DNA of 64,000 nt. It comes from Setophaga petechia (lineage: Eukaryota > Chordata > Aves > Passeriformes > Parulidae). Shown here in pieces: positions 1 through 12,286 of this stretch. The notes under the pieces are model-generated. The model did no database searches. It saw only the letters and a program-made list of their open reading frames with translations, and was not told the origin of the DNA. Position 1 is the first letter of the stretch; every line of letters begins with the position of its first letter. Location: contig JANCRA010000019.1 of the NCBI GenBank assembly GCA_024362935.1, forward strand, positions 9,544,501 through 9,608,500, given 5' to 3'. The position numbers were made by a program, and so were the translations under genes.

Positions 1-374
1 GCTGGACTTAGTCCAGAGACTATAGAGAAAGCCCGTCTGGAACTGAATGAAAACCCAGATATTTTGCACCAGGATATCCAGCAAGTCAGGGACATGATCA
101 TCACGAGGCCTGACATTGGGTTTTTACGTACAGATGATGCCTTCATCTTGAGATTTCTCCGAGCCAGAAAGTTTCACCAAACGGAGGCCTTCAGACTGCT
201 GGCTCAGTACTTCCAATACCGCCAATTAAATCTGGATATGTTCAAAAACTTCAAGGCTGATGACCCAGGAATCAAACGGGCTCTGACAGACGGGTTTCCG
301 GGAGTCCTGGAAAATCGCGACCACTGCGGCAGGAAGATTCTCCTGCTTTTTGCAGCCAACTGGGATCAGAGTAG
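1..374 (+). CDS. CLVS1: Clavesin-1 (CLVS1), partial coding exon, 5' end outside window
   Basis: Frame 1 is open from the first base and encodes 124 full codons plus two bases of a split Arg codon. The protein begins [20 protein letters not shown] and matches clavesins. Residues such as [12 protein letters not shown] and GVLENRDH fit CLVS1 better than its paralogue CLVS2, from memory of both proteins. By the same memory the first residue here is about residue 28 of the human protein, so the start codon lies upstream of the window. The segment around residues 40-70 ([11 protein letters not shown], then LLAQYFQYR) is the CRAL-TRIO N-terminal helical region. From about residue 97 ([11 protein letters not shown]) the lipid-binding domain begins. 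Clavesins are SEC14-like proteins reported to bind phosphatidylinositol 3,5-bisphosphate and to act on clathrin-coated vesicles and late endosomes in neurons. Codon 325-327 is TGC (Cys) where I recall Tyr in the human protein. The frame is intact with no stop, so this is a functional exon and not a pseudogene. Confidence 0.96.
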
Positions 375-380
375 GTAAAT
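375..380 (+). other. CLVS1: CLVS1 splice donor, intron 1
   Basis: The exon ends with bases AG of a split Arg codon and is followed by GTAAAT, a good donor. Reading on would hit an in-frame TAA at 376-378 straight after the AGG codon, so splicing here is required. The intron is phase 2 and joins to 23625, restoring AGG (Arg). Confidence 0.92.
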
Positions 381-821
381 GTAGATAGTGTCCTTATCTT
401 TTTACACACACTCACACTCAACTCCTAATGGAATTTTTGTGGCCATCTTTGAAGCAGCAAGGCCATTTTCAACAAAATATTTTGTAACCATATCTCCATT
501 ACACCATAACTTCCTCACCTGATCACCTGTCAGTCCTCATTCTTAGGACACAGGGCCGTTGAGAGTTAAGGCTATATCAGTGTGTCATATAAGTAGCTCA
601 TGTCTGGGTTTTTTTAAAGAAATATTTCCAAATTTTATCCAGATAATGTATTTTTGCTATATGTACATTAACATCTATCATACAATTACTTCAGCTGTAT
701 CATGGACCAGCCAAACAGGTTGACAGAAAGCATCTCAAAACATATGGAGATTTTTGTAGCTCTCCTGGTGCAGAGGAAACTGACAATATTTATTCTATCT
801 TCAGACTTTCTAACAGATTGC

Positions 822-847
822 TTGTTTGTTTGTTTGTTTGTTGGTTT
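822..847. repeat. (TTTG)n microsatellite
   Basis: Five to six tandem TTTG units lie inside intron 1, with one G substitution near the 3' end. It is a simple repeat and likely length-polymorphic. Confidence 0.85.
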
Positions 848-1993
848 GAACCATTTTGGGAATTGCAGCCTCTGCTTTATTTCTACAAACTACATTGAGA
901 TTTCTACACACTCTGATGGCTCTGTGTTGTTAGTCCAATAAATGGGACATTCACACAAACATATTTTCTATTCAGGCCATTTCTTTACAGAGTGGCATTA
1001 ACAAAAATATCTCCTAATCATTATTATAAAATAATGTCCTTAAATTAATGCGATTAGTCAGCTTTCATTACCTATTTGAGGTGGTAGAGAGAAAAGGGGC
1101 TAGTCCAGGACTACCATGTTGACATTGTCCTCATCTTTGTAAGTTACTCCATTCCATTTTCCCTGACTTCATGGTGAGGCGAAGAAATGTAATCAACTGT
1201 AGGTTTACCATGTGTTCTGTTGGACCTTGATAAATATCATAAGAAAGAACAAAATTTGGATTCAGGTTTTAAGTACCATCAGTTCTGATGATTTCCAGGT
1301 AGGATTTTGTCTTGCCATGGTCTAAAGTCTTTGATGAAAATGTCTTATCCTTAGGAGTCAGTAGATTGGAGCTTTGATTTTACAGCATAAAAATTATTAG
1401 AGAACAATACACATATGCCTGCAATTTTTCATGTTATTTGTTTTCTGGGAAAAGCTTTCATCACCATGTGAAAAGCAGAGTTTCTGATTTTCATTTGCAT
1501 GTGAATAAATGTCCAGAAAATTATTCAGAAGTGTAACTTTGCATAATCAAACATGCTTGGTTAAAAGGTGAACTGAGGGCAGTAATAAAAGTCCTATTAC
1601 CTACAAACAGGCCAGCAGTTTATCGCCTGTCTTTCTGAACTGCAAGTTTGCCTTTCTTTCAGAAATCACAGAACTCTTCTGTTAGCAATTGGTCTGAAAA
1701 GAAAGATGAATGCACAGGTATCTGGAATTAGTAGAAAGCATCAGCTTTAGAGGACAGAAGCACAGTGGGACTGCTGGTTGCATTAAGGGATTTAGGCATT
1801 ACATAGAGCCAGCTTTGGGTTTCTCATCCTTCTACAAAATGAATCTTTGTGATTAACCTTGCACATCAGGTCCGGCTCTTGGAAAGCTGAGAGTGTTAGT
1901 GTCTAAGGCTCCTGCAATGAAATTTTGACATAATAATGACTCTGGTCAGATTTTGGCTCATATTTTCTGCAAGACCTTCAATATGCATCCATG

Positions 1994-2025
1994 GGTATGT
2001 GTGTGTGTGTTGTGTCTGTGTGTGT
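1994..2025. repeat. (TG)n microsatellite, interrupted
   Basis: An alternating TG tract is interrupted by TT and by TC. It is a typical dinucleotide repeat in intron sequence. Confidence 0.85.
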
Positions 2026-4533
2026 AAAAACCAAAGCAACCCCGCATATTTTTGAAAATATAATTTTAACTTTTAAGGAAGAAAGATGAGGCAAATAGCA
2101 TAGGATGTACTTTCATAAGAACCCTCAGTGACATTAAAAATCATGTGCAAATTTTACCTCAGTTCAACCACTGAACCTCATATCTTCTGTGGATTCAGAT
2201 GACAAGAAGTGTTTTTTCTGTGGGCTTTTGTGGCACTCCAGCTGCAACAGGGATTTGAGACAGGATTTGGGCTGTAAGTAAATGGATATCCTCCTACTTT
2301 TTTTGCTGTCTAGAGATATCAGCAAGAGGAAAAGCTGTTAAGGAGAGGAAATGGTGAGTGCAATGTCCTATTACGCAGCATGGGAGCAGGTTATTGACTA
2401 GAAGAAACACAAATTTTAAAAAGAAGTTCAAAAAGGCATGTGTGCATCTTACATAAATGTATCTTGGGCAACCTTTCTGCAGACATGTCTTCTGAGTGAT
2501 GGCAAATGTTCACAAGCTCACATTTCAGCTGAATGCTAATGGAATCAGCCATGATGCAAGAATAAGAGCTGACCCTTCAGCCTGCCCTTCCTTATTTTAA
2601 TCTCATTTGTCACTGGCTTTGCCTTCTCTTTCTTTATGATCAATATCTAATTTATGAAGAGTTGTTTATAAAGAAATAATAATTTTTAAAGGGTCTATTA
2701 AAATGAGAATAGCTATAGCCCATAAGTTGATTTTCAGTCCAGACATCCTTACTGTTTTTGTGCCTGGGAGTATGGTTGCTGTTAGCACATGTCAAAGAGT
2801 CCATCCTTGGAACTTTCTATGCTTATAAATATCCTGATTTTTAACGAGAAATGTCATTATTTGTGTAATATGACTGCTTGGACAAATCAGATCCAAGATG
2901 TTTCTAACATACTTCCTGTATCAAAGATAGAATTTCTATGTAAGCTTCGAGGAACATTTGTAATTTCAGCCACCAGAATGCAACTGATAGGCCCTTCATT
3001 TCTAGCAAACTAGGTTTCAATTTCCAGTCTCAATATTTCCAGCTTCAGCTTCCAGCTGCTAGATCATGTTAGTTTAAATGTACCACAAAAATATGACAGC
3101 TTCCCAAGTTTGTATTTTTGTGCCCTGACCACATCACATTTAACCTATTTTTGAGTTCACTGGGGAGGTGGCACTGTAGGGTAAGTCACTGTCAGGCAAG
3201 AGGATACTGCATTTAGTGACTCTGCAGCAGAGGTTCTTGTGTTCACCTTCAGCCATGGGGAAAGTAAAACAGCTAGCACCCTTGTCCTCAAGGAAAAAAA
3301 CCAAACCTGTTTGTTGTCCACAAGGTCAAGAACACACCTCTGAGCAGCCAGCACAGCAAAGATAATGTTCCGCAAAGCAATCCACTAGATTAATGTATCA
3401 CAACACATTTAAGATGCCCAGGCTTAAACAGTTTTAACTTCCTATCTCTCAGAACTGGGGAGATTTTCCAGGTTTAAAATACTCTTCATCATTCTTTTCT
3501 GGACTGATCCTGTCATTTAAGTGTTGTTCCTAAGGTGCAGGTGGATGAACTAAATAAAAATTTTCACTAATAAATCATCAAGTGATAACCCTATCTCTGT
3601 TCAGTAGTTTCCTCCTTTTAGATATAAGATTGTCACTCTGTTCTTAACTACTCTATCCCATTTTGAGCTTATGTTCAGCTCAAATTTGCCTTCAAGTCAG
3701 TTTCCTAAAATACAAATGCCACTGGTAAATGTGTCATACATTCTCATCCATAATGTGGGCACAGTCTCGCATGTGATTCATGCTCTTGTGCAGAGCTAAA
3801 CAAGTCCTGCTTCCCAGTTATCATTTCAAGAGGTTTGTGACATCTGCAAAGTTCACTGGCAAGAATTTTATTTTTGTTTCCATGTCGTTCAAAAATATAA
3901 TGATGATTGTTTTGACCAAAACCTCTTTGACGACAGGGAAAAAACCACAAGGGATTCTTATTGCCAAATCCTAGCTGAGATTTATCACAGTTCCAGAGTT
4001 AGACTAATTTAGCACGTTCTGCATAGGTTTGATTTCTCTCCATTGTTCAGGCAGATTTCTTAGTGATGATGTCATCACTTTCTCTCTAGGTCCTGCATAG
4101 TGTAATTTGGATCTCTTAGTTAAAGTTAATCACATATTCAATTCCTTCATTTTCACTTATTCAGTATTGAATGAATGAACATGAGCAGATGAATAGAAAA
4201 GAAAGAGATCAGATAAGTTCCATAGTGAGGGAGAAAAAAACTGTTGAGTTATATTACTGTAAACTAGTATAGGGGAGGGACATTTTTCACTTTGATTAGA
4301 GCTCAAGATGTGGACCCACCTGAAACCCACAAAGACTTTACTTACACCATTTCTAACAGAGCACATTATTTTAAATACAAATTTGTGCAGCAATAAAGAC
4401 AGATGAGGATGTCAAACTGATCATGTAATGAAAATTTTTGATTGAATAGTTTGCATGATAAAAAATTGCAGTTTGTAAAACAAACAAATACATACACACA
4501 GTTTTAATGAGACCTGAACAAGGATTTAATGTA

Positions 4534-4547
4534 AAAAAAAAAAAAAG
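4534..4547. repeat. Poly-A run
   Basis: This is a run of about 14 A residues. No retrotransposed gene body or target-site duplication was seen beside it, so it is not called a processed pseudogene. Confidence 0.75.
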
Positions 4548-7500
4548 TTCCACGAGCTGGAAAACAAATACTCTTTCTCACACTTTTTCGTTTCCTTACT
4601 CTCACCAAATCTAAGCCCTCACCCCTCTGATCCACCTGTAGTGAATCTGAAGCTTTTAAAGAAGTTAGGTAAGAGGGTCTTCCCATCTGTTGGATTGAGG
4701 AAAGCCTTCAGTAACTCCCACAGCTGTTTCTATGTCTGCTACTGTCTTCTCATACAAGCTTCTCATACACCAAGGAGATGGAGCTTTGGGTGAACAAGTA
4801 ATTCAGCAGAAGGTGTTCATTAATATTCCAAGCAAAAGTGTTTCTTTCAAGGTTGTTCAGCCAACGTAAAATTTATTTTTGTGTAGAGAGCCAGAGGAAG
4901 GACTCCAATCACAATACTCTGCAAATAGGGCTTGGGGTAGGGAGTAGAATGTTTTTCATAGTTTTTTTTTCAGTAAGATGGTAATTAATTTCTGTCTTAC
5001 CTTAGAAGCTGTCACATAGCTCCAAAAATTCTGTAAGTCAGACAGAGAAAACCTGCTGCTTTGTTTACAACAATCCCAAGTCAACTGCTAGCCATAAACT
5101 GTCTTTCATTACCCAGGGAATCTCAAATACCAGATACTTACCATTCTGTAGGATAGTGTACTGAGGCTAAAGGGAAAGGAAATATTCCGACACAGAGGTT
5201 AACCAACAGCTATAAATATTTTAAAGGATCATAATAAAACCCAAGTATGTCCTTCCTGAGAATGCTCAAAGTGGTGTAATTACAAGGATATTATCATCAT
5301 CAGATCCTGTTGGTATAAAAGAACACATCTCAAGTGTTGATTGATCTAATATATTTCAAGCATAGTCTCAGATGCTTAATAGAAAATGAGGTAACAAACA
5401 TCTGTTGGGACTGATTTATAGTCACAGGCAACCTGTGGCAGTAACTCAGCCTCATGTCTATTTATCATGAGAGATTACAGCTGAAGTGCAGCCAGCCCTA
5501 ACGCCATAATGATTTTTGCACATCAAGTCTTTGGGTTTGGTTAGGAGCTAGTGATTCTGTGTTGGGAGATGCTTACAGTAATGCAGATTGACATTGTGGT
5601 TCAAGTATTGCATTGACCAATAAAAAGCTTAGAAGCATGCTGTATAAAAAAATATTTCATAGTACATTACTGGGCTGATCTGAAATGGTAGCAGAATTCA
5701 GGATAGTATGGGACGGTAGCGTAGCATAAGCATAATACTCATTTAGAAGAGTAACAGATGTGAAAATTAAATGTTGGACAAGGAAGAAAAGAAGAAGCTC
5801 TGTCTTGAAATCTTTTAATTTGCTTGCAGGCAGCAACTTAATTCAGTTAGTAGCATTTATTACGGAAGCCATGTTTGGGAAGTCAATTGTAGCCCATCTT
5901 AATGACAGCAGGATGACATACACAAATGAGAATCCTGTCTTGTGCTGCAGAGGGAATCCAAGAAGACAGAGAAAATGTCTGAAAAAGAGAAGGAAAAACA
6001 GCAGCTGGGAAAGTTATGAAGCATATGTTGAAGAATGAGAGAAGCCTGACTGAAAGGAAAAAACAAATCCATGGAGAGGGGTTGGCAATCAAACACATTT
6101 TGAGAGGGGAGAGGTGACTGGATGGTGTTGGGCTGAGGGCTGACTGAAGAGCTGTGAAGGACAGTGCCTGGGGGTGAGAAACATAGTTACAGGAGCTCTT
6201 CCCCAGAATAACACAGGAAAATGTAGGGCAGACTGGAAAGTGGCTTTGCGTCACCTTCCTCCTGTGGCAAAAAGAAACCAATCCAATTCCAGTGCTTTAT
6301 AAAGTGGAAAGAGGGACAGCTGATAAAGAAAAATATACAAACACACATATGCAGCAAACACATAGGCACACATACACATCCCCTGCTTTTCTTCTCAGAC
6401 TCAATTTTTGCATAAGGGTTTACATCTTGGTATAAGAAAAGAGAAATTGCATACAGTTATGATTGCACTTGTCCATAAAAGAAGGACCCACACTCCTACG
6501 TGGGCTGTATATGTCATCCTCACAGATGGGATCTGCAAAAAACCACCACAACAGAGCTACATCCACAGAATAGTAGGAAACCAAGCAATGTGACATCCCA
6601 CATGGTTCTTTGCCCTTTTGAACTTCGGAAAATGCTGTAAACCATGAATGAATGCTCTTATAAATAGCAGCTTTTTGAGGTGAAGCTTTGTAGGAAGACA
6701 CCAGAACAGATTTTTGTCACAGCACTCCTCAAATCAAGTTTTCTAAATATCTAATATTCTGATCAGTTTCTAACTTGCCACCTAACTAAAAGCAGCCAAG
6801 GCAAATTTAGACATTGCAGCAGGAACAGACTGAAATGAGTAAGGGAAGGAAAATAAATATTAATTCTCTGGCCAGCTATTTAATAAACTACATGTGGTAG
6901 AAGCATCAGAAAAGAATAGAAATACTGAGTTGGAATCCTTAAATACATTTGAAATTTTAAAATTTTAATACTTCTTTGATACATTATTTCCCCAGGCCAT
7001 GATTTATTTTAGACTCATTTCTCTGAACTATGAGCCCTGTGCCAGTTGCATTTTACATTGAAATATCTGCTTTTTTCACTCTGGCAAGTGCTGAGCATTC
7101 TCCTAGTCCAGCACCCTCAGAACAGCACAAGGGATGCTAGTAATTGGTGCTGTTAGCAGACCAGGTGATCCCACAGGAGTTGCAGCAGAGAGCAAAAATT
7201 TGGTCAGGATGTGAATGTTGTGGTGGCTGCTCAATTCTGTGGAATACCTGAACAGCACACTGGGGTAAGTTCTACCCTGTCACCACATTCACCCTCCTGC
7301 AGGGCATTTCTTGGCCATGATGAGGGTGGAGGATGAGGGAGACAGGGTTTGTCCTGTGGTTGGTCCTGGTGAGAGTGCTATGACCATGGGAAGCTCTCAG
7401 TGATGTGGGAAATTAAGTAGGACAAGCACTCAGCTGCCACGTACACCTAAAAATTTAACCAACCAGATAGAATAGAGGGCAGGTGAAAGGATGGAGGAGT

Positions 7501-10500
7501 AAAGTCATTCCAATAAATCAGATAAAAAATTTGAATTGTTAAAGGTAATTTGTATTTTGCCTCTTTTGCCATGGTTAAAACAATAAAAATATTGGACATC
7601 ATAATATGTCATGGCTGGAGATTCGATTCCTAAAAATGAGTAAATGGAATAATTTCTTAAGAAAGAGGAAATTTTGGTCTTAAATTCTGATTGCACTCTC
7701 ACAGTTTTTGTTTTTAATAAGTGCAGCAACCACAGAGGCAGCAAAAAGCAACTATCCCTTGTTCACAGACCATGATAATCTCAGCTCTGGAAACTTCCTG
7801 GAGAGTCCATTTGTTGTAGGGACAGAGGGCAAAGCAAGCCAGTTAGCCTCCTGCTGACACAATTTCCTATGTAACTGCTTATGAAAACTGTCCATGCTGG
7901 GCAAACTAAAGCTAGTAAAAATTAATTTTAAGGACAAACGTAATATGCAAATATGTTTTTCTTTATAGAGAGATGGTATCTCTTTCCCATTATTCCATTG
8001 CAGAGGATGGCACTTGTCTGTGCATGCATTAACACATGTGGTGCCAGTTTTCTTTCACACATGCAATATAAATCACAGCAACATGTAAAGTTATGATCCT
8101 AGAAGTTCAATAACAACTTATTTGTAAAGAGTATATGGAGTATTTATGTAATATCCCATAATACTTCTTTAGGGACCAAAATAGATTATTTTATTGAAAG
8201 TGTTGGTTGCCATATTGACATACATAAGAAAAAATATTTGATTTTCGGTGTAAGATTAGTATGGTCTCTATTTTAACCTTGCCAATCTGCTGTGTATCAA
8301 ACCTCCTGTTCCTGGCAGGAAACCTTTTGATCTGATCCCATAGAACCACTCTCAAGTGTACTTTAAAATGCACATATTCTCACATACTGCACCAAGGCCT
8401 GATGGTATGAATTAATGAAGCAGGAAGACTTTTTTTAAAATCATTTTAAACCAATATGTTTTTCTTCATTGTGTTCTAGCTACAAAATATCTCCATATCT
8501 TCCTCCTTCTTTCCTACAGATAGTCCTGTGCTCCTTTCCACTAAGTTGCAATCTCAGCTTCTCTGGTTTTATAACATGTCAGTAGAGGAACTGAGTTCCA
8601 CAAATTCAGCTATGAATGAAGTAACAGAGGTGAAAAAAGGGGCAACAACACAAGGCCACTGCTATGGTGTGATCAGAAACATTTGTTCCCCTTGCCAGGG
8701 CCAAACATTTCACTGTTTTCTTCCTCCTGGCTTCCTTTCACAGCAAATCCAAGAGATGCCAGTTGCATATTTTAGATATACACAGATCAATCTACAGAGT
8801 ATGCGTGCTGCCTACACCACTACAGAGTGCTAGGCTATGTGATAATCGCACACAGGATTGCTTTTGTATGGGTATTTCTAACCAGGAGAATCTACACCTA
8901 GGGGTGATAACCCTATCTAAGTCAGCTTCATCCTCTCCTGTTATCTTGGAGCTGTGCTCCTCTAAGCTGTTCCCACTTCATGATATTTCTCCATGAGTGT
9001 GCATTGCCTTGCTTTCCCAGGGTTAATCCTACCTGGCTGTTGTATAGGCACAAAAGAGGAAATGTGATTTATAGTGAAAGAGAAAGAGACCGATGAAAAA
9101 TCCTGCTTCCAAATCTACTGCAATATTCATTTAAAAACTAAGAAAAAAAAGAGGAAGAATAAACTCTGACCTAGGGAGAGATGGTGGGAAATCTTTCAAT
9201 TTCTTAGATTCTCATTTACATGTAAGCCACTTCTAGCTGGCTCCTGCAAATTAAATTAACTTTTATTCTGATAAAGCCTTCAATTCTGTTTGAATAAAAG
9301 AGTTTTGCAAGTCGGGCGAAATGGCAATTTGTGTATGCGGTGCTGCCAATGAGTGCCTTTTCTTTTTCCAGCATTTTATTGTTATTCTCTGCTGAAATGT
9401 ATACACAGGTACTTGCACATTCACTATCTTTCAGAGAGCATTTTATACAAATTATTTAAAAGTACTTCAGGATCATTTTGGGATTTACTTCAGAAAGAGG
9501 CTTAGCAGATGTAGGCTCCAGGTTAAAAACCAAGGAGACTTGTGAGACACCAGGCACACCTGCCATTATTTGTTTCATCCTGGCTGACAGGTTTGTCTCT
9601 GCTGGGATTTTCTCACCTCTTGATTTCTTAAATCAGGTGTTCATGGGTAACTAATATTGACTGGGCACAAAGGGATTTAAGGGTAAAGAATGGACTACAA
9701 ATGAAATTACATGCAGCAAAGTGATATCACTGGGGAAGCAAAGAGTCTGGGCTGTATTACAGGAATGTGGCCAGCAGGACAGCAGGAGTTACTCACCTTT
9801 ACCCACCTCAGCTGTCCTGTAACCTAAGTACAAGCATAAGAGCCAAGTCTGAGCTGGATCAGAAGAATAGTGCAACAAGAAGTCTGAAAAATATGACAAT
9901 GTCATACAAGTTGAAGATAATAAGAGGTGGGATTCAATTATTCCTATATATAACAATTTACCTTAACAAAATGTGGTAGTAAACAGTGGATACATAGAAT
10001 AAAAGCAAAATTATCCCAAGTCCTAAACAGAATTTGATTTCCAAATATTAGAAAACAGTCTGCAATGACTAAGATACAGGCAGCTGTGGCATTCTGTGGG
10101 CTCCTCATCAGCAATGACACTACTGTTATGTTTTGCTTCAGACATTTGCTTAAGTATCTCATGACTCAGTATACTTCTCATGCAGAAACGAAAGCACTGC
10201 ATTTACTTGGCCATTAAACACTGTCAAAAAATATTAACCAAAGCTAACTCAGACTAATGCAAGGGAATGGAGTAGTCAAGGGTTCTGCCAGATCAAGATG
10301 AAAAATCCCAAAGAGTCTGAAATGTGTTTTTGTGGAATGAAACTAACTGCAACATAATTGGAATAATTTTGCAAAGATCTGATCGCTTGTAGTTATTCTT
10401 TGATACTGCATAAGTCCTTTTTGGTAATCCTTTTGTGAAGTCAAAATACTGTCTAGAATAAAAAGAAGTATGCACTACAGTTACATTTATGAAAATTAAT

Positions 10501-11284
10501 TCTGCTGTTGTAATGAATGTGTCCTAAAGCTGTGCAGAGATCTATAAAATGGACTGTCCCTACCTGATTTTTCCCTTTCAATATAGTCTAAACTATGAGA
10601 CAATAACATACAAAAAAAAGGATAATCAGTGTAGTATTAAGAAACACGGAAATTTTAACAAATTATCCCATGATACCATGAAAACATCTCTGATGACCTC
10701 TCCTGAAAAACAGGCTTTGCAACTTAAAAAAAAGGTTAAAAGTTTAAAGATTAAAAAAAGAATTAAAGATTTGCTGGTTTGTTTCTTTTTTTGATCGGTA
10801 GCTAAATTGGTTGGTTGGTTGATTTTTTTGTTTCAGTTGTTTTTTAAGGAAAGGAAAAGATGAAAAAATTAGGTACTCTTTGAAAAAAAGAAACTAGCGC
10901 AAATATAAGCATGTAAATGCTTTCCATAAACAAGAGGAAGTAAAAACAAGCAGTGATTTATTTGTTCAAGATTTACACATTTGCCCCTAATATAGTTTTT
11001 CCTCTGAAATTTTTCTCAGGGCCATGTAACTATGTTTGCTGTGGCAATTTCTGCTGATTCTTTTTCTGCCTCTTTCTGGCTGCCTTTTGACAAAACAGGG
11101 CCTCCCTGCTGTCTTGTATCTTTATTTCAGTGCTTGTATTTGGAGTAAAAGTCCTGGTTGCTCCAGCTATCTCATTCCAGAGCTGCTTTCTTCAAGTACC
11201 AGCACAGGGTCTGGCAGGACATCACTGTTCATTGAGTTTAAAAGCACTGATTTTTTTCCTAGTATGTCCTGAACTTAATTCTTG

Positions 11285-11339
11285 CATATGTTTCTTCATG
11301 TTTCTTCATATGTTAATTCAATTTATAATTGAATTAACA
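11285..11339. repeat. Tandem 10-mer followed by a perfect 13-bp inverted repeat
   Basis: Two copies of TTTCTTCATR (11291-11310) are followed at 11311-11323 by a 13-base arm. That arm is exactly complementary to 11327-11339, leaving a 3-base loop, TAT. The arms are AT-rich (TGTTAATTCAATT). Such palindromes can extrude as cruciforms or form transcript hairpins. No protein-coding sense is apparent. Confidence 0.85.
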
Positions 11340-12250
11340 GTACAGAGTCATGACTTCAACTAATCGCATTTCTTCAATAATTCTCTGTATTGACTACATG
11401 AAAGTTCTTATTAGAGGTGGGAAAAAATTATTTTAAATTAATTATTTTAGCTCCATAATAAAAACAAATACAAACATAAATAGAAGAGTATTAATTACGT
11501 TGTCATTTTACAGTTTCCAGTTGGTTAGAAACTTAAAATGCAACCCTTTCCCCCAGAAACAGCAAACTAGAAACAGCAGTTGCCAGAAAGAAGAGGCTAA
11601 ATCTCCACACATATAAATATACTCTATTGTTTAGAGGTCAGAGTAATTTAGGAGGTTGCTGGTAACTACTTTAATAAGAAATTAGTGGAACTTTTATTTC
11701 AGAATCCCTAACATTGAAATTCATATGAAATTCTCTTTTCAGCTCAGCTCACTTTAATAGTTTATGAACCACTTAGATTACATCTCTCTGGAAATTCCTA
11801 AGAAAACTTGATGGTCTCCCCCAACTAATTATGTCATATTATTATTCCATGGCAGGGACTACAGTGCACCTGCAAACCTCATCTGTACCCTGCTGGGAAC
11901 TGCTGGCACGTGCCATAAAATTGTACTGGCTCCAGGGGAACAAGGATGCCAGCCTGGGCTTCTTTTCTCCACCACCATGCACCCAATGCAAAGCTCCACA
12001 ATTCTATTTCTGCTGCCTTTGGGATCTCAGCTTAAGCACTTACTACCCACTATTGCTATTAGCATGTTACACCAAGGTCTACCCTATCCCATTCAAGAAA
12101 AGTCCTTCATGATGCTAGATCATAGAATTAGAAACCTTAGTTAAATGGCAGAGCTTATTTCAGAAATTCAAGGTTTCAAATCCAGATATTGAACTATAAG
12201 TAAAGCATTGATTAATTTCTTCAGGTAGGTTGAAAGATCTTTTAATCAAT

Positions 12251-12286
12251 TTTTTCTTTTTGTTTTTGTTGTTTTTTTTTTTTTTA
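12251..12286. repeat. T-rich tract with long poly-T
   Basis: A pyrimidine-rich stretch ends in a T run of about 15-16 bases. It could be the complement of a retroelement A-tail, but no element body was recognised next to it. Confidence 0.75.

Noticed and set aside
4534..4547. Poly-A run as a processed pseudogene tail
   Set aside because: No gene-like sequence precedes it on either strand and no flanking duplication was seen.
12118..12210. Possible CR1 end starting ATCATAGAATTAG
   Set aside because: Similarity stops after a short motif that is likely by chance in AT-rich DNA.
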